DNA from: an uncultured Chitinophagaceae bacterium
Lineage (GTDB): Bacteria > Bacteroidota > Bacteroidia > Chitinophagales > Chitinophagaceae
Direction of reading: 5' to 3'
Length of the DNA stretch: 11,807 nt
Assembly (NCBI GenBank): GCA_937958995.1
Contig: CALGAP010000024.1
Coordinates: 1 to 11,807, forward strand
A model generated the notes under the pieces. It made no database searches. It was not told where the DNA came from and saw only the letters and a program-made list of their open reading frames with translations. The translations under genes and the position numbers were made by a program. Shown one piece after another: positions 5,572-11,242 of the stretch. The first letter of the stretch is position 1. Each line of letters starts with the position of its first letter.

Positions 5572-6417
5572 ATGACCATTCAAATGGACATTGATAAAGT
5601 TGTTTTTGATTTCATAGGAATAAAATACTCAAACTTCTTTTATTTATATCAATGCTTTCGGCAGGACAACACTTTTCGAAACGTCTACAACAAAGGATAC
5701 ATTTACAATTTTGCAATCAATTACAGTGATGATTGCATGTTTTTTTCATACTTGAATTATCGCGAACGCAAAAATGAAAAAGGACATGCAGCACTTTATA
5801 CCTTGCGATTAGAAACAAATCCGATGAACTTTGCAAAGTATTCCAATATTATTGATCTCGTATGCCAAATTAGCTCCGATGTTAAATTTGTGAGTGCAGA
5901 TGTAGCATATGATGTTCCATTACCAATGGAAAGAATTTTTGTCATGAGTCAAGATAACAGAAGGAAGATCACACTTGACAAAGACACTCGTTATTTTGGG
6001 AATGGCGGACAACGTAAACAAAATGGATATTGCCGAATTTATAATAAGGCTGCTGAACTGAGGGAACAGAAACAAGTGTCTTTCGAAGGTGACTTGACGA
6101 GAATCGAAATAGTATATAAGCCTATAAAAAGCATTCATTATTCAAATGTATTTGAGCATCCTCCTCGACACAATGACTATTACTATGGAAAAATTATTGA
6201 CGATCTTTCTTGGTGTTCACCAAAGATGCGACAAAATATTCTCAACAAGCAGGTTGGGATCGGGGGAGAGTCTCAATACATTAGACGTGAAATAAAAAAA
6301 GCACTTGCCAATCAGATAGATATTGATTTCAACCGTTTGGCAAGTGAACATTGGGAAAATAAAATGAGTGTACCAGTAAAAACCTTGATAGCTAAGCATG
6401 AGATATATAAATCCTAA
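5572..6417 (+). CDS. Rolling-circle replication initiator or MobT-type relaxase (Rep_trans family)
   Basis: The protein fits the Rep_trans (PF02486) pattern of pT181-type initiators and MobT relaxases such as NicK. These nick one strand through a tyrosine and bind covalently to the 5' end. Key blocks are VSADVAYDVPLP at about 108-118 (metal-binding acidic residues Asp110 and Asp114), GYCRIYNKAAEL at 152-163 with Tyr157 the likely nucleophile, and DLTRIEIVYKP at 174-184. At 281 residues it is shorter than typical MobT relaxases and has no N-terminal HTH, which favours a replication initiator. ATG 5572 is chosen over GTG 5566 because GTG overlaps the strong GGGAGGGG site. The gene is monocistronic between two terminators. 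The exact nick site was not identified. Confidence 0.8.
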   Translation: MTIQMDIDKVVFDFIGIKYSNFFYLYQCFRQDNTFRNVYNKGYIYNFAINYSDDCMFFSYLNYRERKNEKGHAALYTLRLETNPMNFAKYSNIIDLVCQISSDVKFVSADVAYDVPLPMERIFVMSQDNRRKITLDKDTRYFGNGGQRKQNGYCRIYNKAAELREQKQVSFEGDLTRIEIVYKPIKSIHYSNVFEHPPRHNDYYYGKIIDDLSWCSPKMRQNILNKQVGIGGESQYIRREIKKALANQIDIDFNRLASEHWENKMSVPVKTLIAKHEIYKS

Positions 6418-6440
6418 ATAGAAGGGCAAGAGTTGATTTG

Positions 6441-6466
6441 GCGCAACCATGTTGCGTCTTTTTTTT
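6441..6466 (+). terminator. Intrinsic terminator of the rep gene
   Basis: CGCAAC (6442-6447), loop CAT and GTTGCG (6451-6456) form a perfect stem that extends by one G-U pair and is followed by TC and eight T residues (6459-6466). It lies 25 bp after the rep stop codon. Confidence 0.85.
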
Positions 6467-6496
6467 CGAAAATTTTCGAGGTTATAATTTGACCCT

Positions 6497-6523
6497 CTAT
6501 TAATAATTACCTTTGGTTAATAG
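6497..6523. repeat. Inverted repeat between rep and the first recombinase
   Basis: CTATTAA (6497-6503) and TTAATAG (6517-6523) are perfect 7-bp arms around a 13-base loop, preceded by GACCCT. It could be a single- or double-strand origin for the adjacent rolling-circle initiator, or a recombinase site. Nothing in the sequence decides between these. Confidence 0.4.
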
Positions 6524-6545
6524 TTTAAGCTGAATCCAGAGTAGG

Positions 6546-6587
6546 TTGTGTTAAATTTTGGAAATATCCTATAATGCGTTTTAACGC
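6546..6587 (+). promoter_or_regulatory. Promoter with start-site dyad for the short recombinase
   Basis: TTGTGT (6546-6551) and TATAAT (6570-6575) are 18 bp apart. The -10 box is followed directly by the dyad GCGTT-TT-AACGC (6576-6587), which covers the expected start of transcription and would suit a repressor. The gene start at 6646 is about 60 bp further on. Confidence 0.6.
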
Positions 6588-6603
6588 CATGCCTTCCACT
6601 GGG

Positions 6604-6631
6604 CGTTACACGGACTCAAATTACTGTAACG
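6604..6631 (+). promoter_or_regulatory. Leader hairpin abutting the recombinase ribosome binding site
   Basis: CGTTACA (6604-6610) and TGTAACG (6625-6631) are perfect arms around a 14-base loop. The last G of the stem is the first base of the GGGAGG ribosome binding site (6631-6636). As RNA it could limit translation of the recombinase; as DNA it is a dyad that the recombinase or a regulator could bind. Confidence 0.5.
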
Positions 6632-6645
6632 GGAGGACTAAAAAC

Positions 6646-7428
6646 ATGATGCAAAGAGCGGTTGGTTATATTCGGGTCTCAACATATGGACAGATGAAAG
6701 AAGGCTATAGCCTGACTTATCAAAGAGAAGAAATTGAGCGTTACTGTCAGAATCAAGGGATTCAACTTTTGCAAATTTATGAAGACCAGGGTCAAAGCGG
6801 AGCAACAGTTGATGAGGAAGGTTTGACGGTTGAACGTGAAGGACTACAGGATTTATTGGCTGACCTAAAGTATCACAATGTTCAATTGGTAATTGTGTTG
6901 AATACTTCTCGGTTGTGGCGTTCTGATATGGCAAAGGTGCTGATTCAAAGGGAATTGAAACGGAACAATGTCGATGTGAGGGCAATTGAGCAACCTAATT
7001 ACAGCATTTATACCAATGACCCCAATGATTTCCTTATTAACGGAATGATGGAACTTTTAGACCAGTATCAACGGTTGGAAATCGCAATGAAGTTAAGTCG
7101 AGGTAGAAGAAAAAAAGCTGAGCAAGGAGGTTACGCAGGCGGCGGTGTGCCATACGGCTATAAATGTCCAAAGGGGCATAAAGCATTAACGATCAACTGG
7201 GAAGAAGCCGCTGCAATATTGAGATTGTTTGAGCTTAGGGAACTATTTCCGAGTTGGTCACTTTCAAAGTATGCATACCAACTGAATTACGATGGATATA
7301 AAACTGCAAAAGGTAAAGCATTCACCAAAGTTCAGGTGAAACGGATATTAGACAGGGAAGAATTTTATAAGGGTCTATATTGTTACGGAGAAATTTCCGC
7401 GATAGGGCAGCATTTGGCCATCTTATAA
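6646..7428 (+). CDS. Short serine recombinase (resolvase plus recombinase domain, no zinc ribbon)
   Basis: This is a serine recombinase with the catalytic domain at residues 5-150: nucleophile Ser12 in GYIRVSTYGQ, the arginine-rich NTSRLWRSD motif near 85, and MELLDQYQRLEIAMKLSRG around the long E-helix. A recombinase domain (PF07508-like) follows at about 160-260 and ends at EISAIGQHLAIL. It lacks the zinc ribbon and coiled coil of large serine recombinases, so at 260 residues it is a short form. In-frame codons run up to 6574, but the methionine at 6646 follows GGGAGG (6631-6636) and fits the family N-terminus. The zinc domain could have been lost by truncation, although the end looks natural. 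It may work with the larger recombinase downstream, as paired recombinases do in SCC elements, or serve a separate resolution or inversion step. Confidence 0.85.
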   Translation: MMQRAVGYIRVSTYGQMKEGYSLTYQREEIERYCQNQGIQLLQIYEDQGQSGATVDEEGLTVEREGLQDLLADLKYHNVQLVIVLNTSRLWRSDMAKVLIQRELKRNNVDVRAIEQPNYSIYTNDPNDFLINGMMELLDQYQRLEIAMKLSRGRRKKAEQGGYAGGGVPYGYKCPKGHKALTINWEEAAAILRLFELRELFPSWSLSKYAYQLNYDGYKTAKGKAFTKVQVKRILDREEFYKGLYCYGEISAIGQHLAIL

Positions 7429-7430
7429 AC

Positions 7431-7460
7431 TTGAAAAAATTTTTTCAATCCACTTAAAAT
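7431..7460 (+). promoter_or_regulatory. 18-bp perfect palindrome overlapping a promoter
   Basis: TTGAAAAAATTTTTTCAA (7431-7448) is a perfect palindrome two bases after the stop of the short recombinase. Its first six bases, TTGAAA, are a good -35 box with TAAAAT (7455-7460) 18 bp downstream. It looks like an operator-controlled promoter for the two small ORFs that follow. The A/T-tract symmetry also suggests bent DNA. Confidence 0.5.
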
Positions 7461-7514
7461 CCGGGGCTACTTTCTTTTATGTTATGACGAATGACTAAAA
7501 AAGGAGGGCTTAAA

Positions 7515-7793
7515 TTGAGCCGAAAAGTGAATCCCCGGAGTCTACCATTAGAACAAGTGGAACAAACGTTGAGAGGTCAAATTCATGCCCTGGAGATTGC
7601 CATGAGCCAATTAGTGAGGTACAAGCCGATTGAATGGGGAGAATCTGTCGATCCCGCAGGTATGAAATGGCTGTTGAATCATTTGCGCTCTAAGCAATCC
7701 CAACTTGAGGCTAAGTGTTTTTCGATTAGGGGCGAGATTCAAGTCAGGAATCTTTACTGGTCGGAGGAAAAAACGGCCGGTGATAAATTATGA
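7515..7793 (+). CDS. Small protein between two serine recombinases, candidate accessory factor
   Basis: No family is recognised. The frame is open from ATG 7491, but the only ribosome binding site, AAAGGAGGG (7498-7506), suits TTG 7515, giving 92 residues. The protein is mixed-charge and largely helical (LEQVEQTLRGQIHALEIAMS near 14-33, KWLLNHLRSKQSQLEAK near 56-72). It begins with basic residues (SRKVNPRS). It overlaps the next small ORF by ATGA, and both lie directly before the large serine recombinase. Recombination directionality factors of serine integrases are often small, poorly conserved and encoded close by, so this is a candidate on position alone. Confidence 0.6.
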   Translation: MSRKVNPRSLPLEQVEQTLRGQIHALEIAMSQLVRYKPIEWGESVDPAGMKWLLNHLRSKQSQLEAKCFSIRGEIQVRNLYWSEEKTAGDKL

Positions 7794-7909
7794 AAATTAA
7801 CGAACCTTTATCGGTAGTTACACCTTCTGAAGTCGAAATAAAGCGACAAGAACTCATTACAATTTTGGCAAATATGATTAAAAATTACGCTTCAAAAAAG
7901 GACAACTGA
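7790..7909 (+). CDS. 39-residue coupled ORF, candidate accessory factor
   Basis: ATG 7790 overlaps the stop of the preceding ORF (ATGA), a standard translational coupling, and the frame ends at TGA 7907-7909. The peptide starts MKINEPLSVVTPSEVEIKRQ, continues with a helix (ELITILANMIKNY) and ends in a basic tail. No independent ribosome binding site is evident. It is followed by a hairpin that closes the small operon. No homologue is recognised. With its neighbour it is a candidate for a recombinase partner. Confidence 0.5.
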   Translation: MKINEPLSVVTPSEVEIKRQELITILANMIKNYASKKDN

Positions 7910-7915
7910 ACCGAA

Positions 7916-7944
7916 GAGCGAGTTGACCCATTGGCAACTCGCTC
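7916..7944 (+). terminator. Strong hairpin between the small ORFs and the large recombinase
   Basis: GAGCGAGTTG (7916-7925) and CAACTCGCTC (7935-7944) form a perfect 10-bp stem around ACCCATTGG, followed by ACTTTAAC. The stem is strong but the T-tract is poor, so it may be a leaky terminator or attenuator that limits expression of the large recombinase starting 25 bp later. Confidence 0.6.
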
Positions 7945-7968
7945 ACTTTAACAAATGGGGGAACAAGC

Positions 7969-9528
7969 ATGAAGGAAAAAGCGTTAGCTGTTATTTACAC
8001 TCGTGTATCAACCGAGGAACAGAAAAAAGGCGGATTTTCATTGGAAGCTCAGGAAGATGAACTGCTAAAATACGCTGAGAATAAAGGGTTCAAAGTTGTT
8101 GATAAATATAGTGATGGAGGTTATTCTGGAAAAGATTTTAACAGACCAGAGTTCCAACGTATGATGAAGGATTTAGTTGAAGGCAAATTTCAAATTATAT
8201 TAGCTTGGCGTGTAGATAGGATTTCACGGAATAATAAAGACGTATTAATTTTAATTGAGAATGAATTGAAACCACGGAATTGCAAGCTAATGATTAGTTC
8301 GGGTGATATTGACAGTTCCAGTGACAACGGATTGTTGTTCATTTCACTCTTGGGAACCTTAGCGCAGTATGAGCGCTCTTCAATAATCTCAAGGGTTAAA
8401 TTAGGTATGAAAAAACGAGCTGAAGGTGGGAAATGGAATGGGGGCGTTGTTTATGGTTATGATTGTGTAGATAAACAACTTGTTGTAAATAAAGCAGAAA
8501 GTGAAGTTGTCAAAAGTATATTTCAAATGCGTTCAGAAGGAATGGGTTATAAGGCAATAGCACATAGACTAAATGAATGTGGCATAAAAACCAAGACTGG
8601 AAAAATGTTTAGCATTTTTAGCATAAAAACGATACTCAACAATCCAGTATATATAGGTAAATGTCGATGGCTATATCATGAAAATTGGAATATCAACCGG
8701 AGGAAAGGTAGAAATGACGATCCCATAATCGTAGATGGCCAGCATGAAGCAATAATAAGCATGGACCTTTGGGAAAAGGTTCAATCTGTCCAACTGGTAA
8801 ATAAAAACAGTGTATCGAAAAATAAAAATTTTAACGGTGAGTTTCTTTTATCGGGTATATTGAGATGCCCCCAGTGTGGCGCCGGAACAGTAATGAGCAA
8901 GTCCAAGAAGTATGACGGTTCGGGCTATCATTTGTATTATATGTGTCAGGCATACCATAGCAAAGGGAAAGCTGCTTGTAACACAAACCTTATTCCAAAG
9001 GAACACATCGAGAAGCAAGTTATTCAGTTTATTAAATCGTTGCTACACGCTGAATCAATTATTGACGAAGTTTTAGAGAAATTGGAACGTGATGTTGAGC
9101 GCGAGACAAAAGATTTTCAACAGTCATTAAAGATATTAGAAAGGGAGCTTTTGAATAATGAGAACCGGCAAAAGAAACTTGACGACGATTATTTTAATGG
9201 TTCAATAGCAGTCCATCAATACAATCGACTTTCCGAGCAAATTAGGATGAGGAACGAGGAATTGTCCAGTCAAATTGATAAGTTCCAAAGGATGGTCGAA
9301 GTAGAGTATGCAAAAATTAAATTTGATCGGAATACTGTAAAACAAGCTTTAATGAATTTTGATTCACTATTTGATTCTGCAACTAATGAGCAGAAAAAAG
9401 CTCTGATCAGGGCACTAATAAAACGTATTGATGTTGAGCCGGACAGGAGATCTATTAAGGAGATAACCTTCTGGTTTTTTGACAAGCCTATTTTACCACT
9501 TAGTAATACGCGGAGAACCGTATCATAA
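7969..9528 (+). CDS. Large serine recombinase (element integrase)
   Basis: This is a full-length large serine recombinase that should integrate and excise the element by double-strand exchange at a 2-bp core. The catalytic domain spans about 1-150, with Ser14 in YTRVSTEEQ and the AWRVDRISRN motif near 80. A recombinase domain follows at about 160-270 (VVYGYDCVDKQ; ending near GQHEAIIS). The zinc ribbon has Cys300, Cys303, Cys326 and Cys337, and a long coiled coil runs from about 355 to 450. ATG 7969 follows GGGGGAA. The last codons lie inside the proposed attR, so the TAA at 9526-9528 would be supplied by the host half-site. In the circular form the frame would end 23 residues after Arg516 instead. 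Its position at the element edge is typical of integrases. Confidence 0.93.
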   Translation: MKEKALAVIYTRVSTEEQKKGGFSLEAQEDELLKYAENKGFKVVDKYSDGGYSGKDFNRPEFQRMMKDLVEGKFQIILAWRVDRISRNNKDVLILIENELKPRNCKLMISSGDIDSSSDNGLLFISLLGTLAQYERSSIISRVKLGMKKRAEGGKWNGGVVYGYDCVDKQLVVNKAESEVVKSIFQMRSEGMGYKAIAHRLNECGIKTKTGKMFSIFSIKTILNNPVYIGKCRWLYHENWNINRRKGRNDDPIIVDGQHEAIISMDLWEKVQSVQLVNKNSVSKNKNFNGEFLLSGILRCPQCGAGTVMSKSKKYDGSGYHLYYMCQAYHSKGKAACNTNLIPKEHIEKQVIQFIKSLLHAESIIDEVLEKLERDVERETKDFQQSLKILERELLNNENRQKKLDDDYFNGSIAVHQYNRLSEQIRMRNEELSSQIDKFQRMVEVEYAKIKFDRNTVKQALMNFDSLFDSATNEQKKALIRALIKRIDVEPDRRSIKEITFWFFDKPILPLSNTRRTVS

Positions 9529-9538
9529 ATAGTGGTAA
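9490..9538. other. Candidate attR overlapping the 3' end of the integrase gene
   Basis: An imperfect dyad runs from TTTTACCACTTAGTAATAC on the left to GTATCATAAATAGTGGTAA on the right. TTACCACT and AGTGGTAA are perfect inverted outer arms, with a centre at GGAGAA. The right half matches the attL right half in direct orientation (CCGTATCA, then TGGTAA), and the central GA at 9515-9516 aligns with GA at 189-190. It lies immediately before the composition change and the IS. See the att findings for the reconstruction test. Confidence 0.55.
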
Positions 9539-9539
9539 G

Positions 9540-9568
9540 TGTAAAGCCCCCTAATCCAATTGGACACA
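9540..9568 (+). repeat. Left terminal inverted repeat of the IS3-family element
   Basis: The repeat begins TGTAAAGCCCCC and ends TTGGACAC, matching the reverse complement of 10913-10932 in AGCCCC, TAAT and TTGGACAC, with a gap of about three bases. The match continues inward as ATCCGTCG against TAGCCGCCG. The outer TG is the usual IS3-family tip. Confidence 0.7.
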
Positions 9569-9611
9569 TCCGTCGCTTCAAGATACATTTGAAGTATTGG
9601 AGGAACTTGCC

Positions 9612-9968
9612 ATGAAGCGAAGGTTCCGGTGTCCGGTTTCAACCAAACGTGAACTGGTTGCCGAAGTGCTTATGGGATACCGTACAGAGTTTGTCGCACG
9701 AAAGTACGGGGTGTCACCTCACACACTTCGGAAATGGGTTTGCGCATTACGGGATGAGGTGGGCGATGTCATGGCCAAGAAACAGAAACAAAACGAGCAA
9801 CTCGTCAAAGATGCTGAAGAGCTCAAAGAACTGAAGAAAAAGTACAATTCAGCAATGAAACTTCTCGGTGAAAAAGAGCTGGAAAACGCCATCCTGCAAG
9901 ACCTGTTAAAAAAAATGAATCCGAAGGCGTGGGAGGAGCTTCAAAACTGGAAATCGCAATCGAAGTAG
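9612..9968 (+). CDS. IS3-family transposase OrfA (HTH protein)
   Basis: This 118-residue protein has an N-terminal helix-turn-helix (TKRELVAEVLMGYRTEFVAR, then YGVSPHTLRKWV) for binding the IS ends. A leucine-zipper-like coiled coil follows at about 55-105 (NEQLVKDAEELKELKKKYNS), used for multimerisation. ATG 9612 follows GGAGG (9599-9603); an upstream TTG at 9597 is not needed. It overlaps orfB, whose frame is -1 relative to it. OrfA alone normally regulates transposition, while the OrfAB fusion is the active transposase. Confidence 0.92.
   Translation: MKRRFRCPVSTKRELVAEVLMGYRTEFVARKYGVSPHTLRKWVCALRDEVGDVMAKKQKQNEQLVKDAEELKELKKKYNSAMKLLGEKELENAILQDLLKKMNPKAWEELQNWKSQSK
9908..9915 (+). promoter_or_regulatory. 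A8 slippery site for -1 frameshifting between orfA and orfB
   Basis: Eight A residues are read in the orfA frame as TTA-AAA-AAA. A one-base backward slip enters the orfB frame, which is open here (AAA-AAA-AAT-GAA) and continues to 10885, giving a fusion protein of about 424 residues. A-runs are the usual IS3-family slippage signal. Confidence 0.8.
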
Positions 9969-10885
9969 CCTCCCGCTGGATCGCCAAAGGCTACCCTGTG
10001 CGGACCGTGCTGCGGATCTGCAAGGTTGCGCCTTCAACGTACTATTACCGTCTCAAACATCCGGAGCGCCACAAGCCGAAAGGAAAAGGACGCCCGGTGC
10101 CAGGGTATTCGCTGGACAAGCAAGGCAAGACTGTGTCCGACATCCGGATCAAAGGCTTCATTCGCCGCATCCTTCAAGGGCCGGATGCCGCTTTCGGCTA
10201 TCGCAAGATCACCGTACTTTTGCGCAGACGGTTTAAGCTGGTCATTAACAAGAAAAAGGTCTACCGTCTGTGCAAAGAGATGGGGATTCTGGGGCCCCGG
10301 CTCAGTAAGGCACGCACCATCCCGCGCCGGGTTGCGAACAACCGGAAAGTGACAGGCCCGAACCAACTGTGGCAGATGGACATCAAGTACGGCTATGTGG
10401 CGGGCATGCGGCGGCACTTTTATCTGGCCAGCATCATTGACGTGTTTGACCGTTCCATCGTGGCTTACCACCGAGGGAAAGCCTGCGATACGAAAAGCGT
10501 GATCCAAACGCTGCAGAAGGCGCTGCTGAAGCGCGGCATATACAAGCAGGACACCAGGCTGATCATCCGTACTGACAACGGGCCGCAGTTTGACAGCAAC
10601 GCCTTTCGGGAGTTTTGCATGCAGGCGGGAATCGAGCACGAGCAGACCCCGGTCAAGACGCCGAACAAGAATGCGTATATTGAATCTTTCCACAGCATCA
10701 TTGAGCGAGAATGTTACCAGCGTAACTGCTTCGACAGCTTTGAAGAAGCTTTTGCTGAGGTAGACCGGTTCATCCGGTACTACAACAACCATCGGATACA
10801 CGGTAGTCTGCTGGATCATTCGCCTGCGGAATACTTGCGGCTGTTTCGGCAAGGCATGATTCAGCCGGAAGAAATCGCGCTGTGA
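9929..10885 (+). CDS. IS3-family transposase OrfB (DDE catalytic domain)
   Basis: This is the catalytic part of the IS3-family transposase with an rve-type RNase H fold. Counting from GTG 9929, the DDE triad is Asp151 (QLWQMDIKY), Asp216 (IIRTDNGPQF) and Glu252 (NAYIESFHS), with 35 residues between the second Asp and the Glu as expected. An HTH_21-like region (FGYRKITVLLRRRF) precedes it at about 90-105. The C-terminal YYNNHRIHGSLLDHSPAEYL motif is typical and intact. No strong ribosome binding site favours GTG 9929, so expression is probably by frameshift from orfA. Both frames look complete, so the IS may be active. Confidence 0.95.
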   Translation: MGGASKLEIAIEVASRWIAKGYPVRTVLRICKVAPSTYYYRLKHPERHKPKGKGRPVPGYSLDKQGKTVSDIRIKGFIRRILQGPDAAFGYRKITVLLRRRFKLVINKKKVYRLCKEMGILGPRLSKARTIPRRVANNRKVTGPNQLWQMDIKYGYVAGMRRHFYLASIIDVFDRSIVAYHRGKACDTKSVIQTLQKALLKRGIYKQDTRLIIRTDNGPQFDSNAFREFCMQAGIEHEQTPVKTPNKNAYIESFHSIIERECYQRNCFDSFEEAFAEVDRFIRYYNNHRIHGSLLDHSPAEYLRLFRQGMIQPEEIAL

Positions 10886-10912
10886 TGAGAAATGCGTTGA
10901 ATACGGCGGCTA

Positions 10913-10937
10913 GTGTCCAAATTAAAGGGGCTAGGCC
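10913..10937 (-). repeat. Right terminal inverted repeat of the IS3-family element
   Basis: GTGTCCAA (10913-10920), then ATTA and AAGGGGCT (to 10932), mirror the left end. The outermost bases AGGCC do not match the left TGTAA tip. The tip position at about 10937 is set by symmetry with the left end and by the fact that the first unit of the adjacent dyad array is broken exactly there. Confidence 0.65.
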
Positions 10938-11154
10938 GAATTTGCACTCTATTGCAGAAGTTGTCGGCCAAAATGGGCCTTGTGGTGTAAATTTGCACTA
11001 CATTCGGGCATCGGGCGCCCGAACAGGCCCCATTTGGTGCAGATTTGCACTTTATTGGAGTTCTATCCGCCGAACGAGGCTTGATGTAGTGCATTTTTGC
11101 ACCAGAATCAGCAATTTCCCGCGCAGCCCGATCCATCTGGTGCAGATTTGCACT
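10934..11154. repeat. Array A: five 14-bp GTGCA-N4-TGCAC dyads, period 51-52 bp
   Basis: Units begin at 10934 (left arm lost at the IS tip), 10985, 11037, 11089 and 11140, so the spacing is 51, 52, 52 and 51. Three copies have perfect arms: GTGCA-GATT-TGCAC at 11037 and 11140, and GTGCA-TTTT-TGCAC at 11089. The copy at 10985 has one arm change (GTGTA). The 37-38 bp between dyads is not conserved. Near-constant spacing of about five helical turns with a conserved dyad suggests phased protein binding, or small hairpins. No credible gene lies here; the overlapping open frames are products of high GC. Confidence 0.8.
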
Positions 11155-11242
11155 ACGCGGCCGAGCTTCATGCTCACTTGGGCTTCCGCACAGACATCGC
11201 ACCCGATCCGGCGCCTGTCCGGAGGCCCTTTTCGACGGCATT

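Larger units (their letters stand above)
189..9516. mobile_element. Integrative element with BglI-like R-M, Rep and serine recombinases
   Basis: The proposed ends are the central GA dinucleotides of attL and attR, giving an element of about 9.3 kb. It is AT-rich compared with the DNA right of 9540. It encodes a large serine recombinase at one end, a rolling-circle initiator or relaxase, a zinc-motif protein resembling phage small terminases, many small ORFs and a restriction-modification cargo. No conjugation, capsid or tail genes are present, so it would be a mobilisable or satellite-type element, or an integrated plasmid, and not a full ICE or prophage. The gene content is clear; the exact ends are inferred. 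Confidence 0.6.
9540..10937 (+). mobile_element. IS3-family insertion sequence
   Basis: It contains orfA and orfB of the IS3 type joined by a -1 frameshift site. Imperfect terminal inverted repeats are visible: on the left TGTAAAGCCCCC, continuing to TTGGACAC, and on the right GTGTCCAA, continuing to GGGGCTAGG. The inner parts are well conserved, but the outer five bases of the right end differ from the left. The size of about 1.4 kb is normal. The bases flanking the two ends do not match, so no target duplication is seen. It is GC-rich, unlike the element to its left. Confidence 0.85.

Noticed and set aside
6574..6645. N-terminal extension of the short recombinase from 6574
   Set aside because: It starts at the promoter -10 region, reads through the leader hairpin and the ribosome binding site, and does not fit the family N-terminus.
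10034..10852. Long minus-strand frame of 272 codons inside the IS
   Set aside because: It is antisense to the DDE transposase, which has all catalytic motifs; the frame is a shadow of GC-rich coding sequence.
9535..10942. A target site duplication around the IS
   Set aside because: GTAAG to the left and GAATT to the right do not match, and shifting the ends by a few bases gives no convincing direct repeat.
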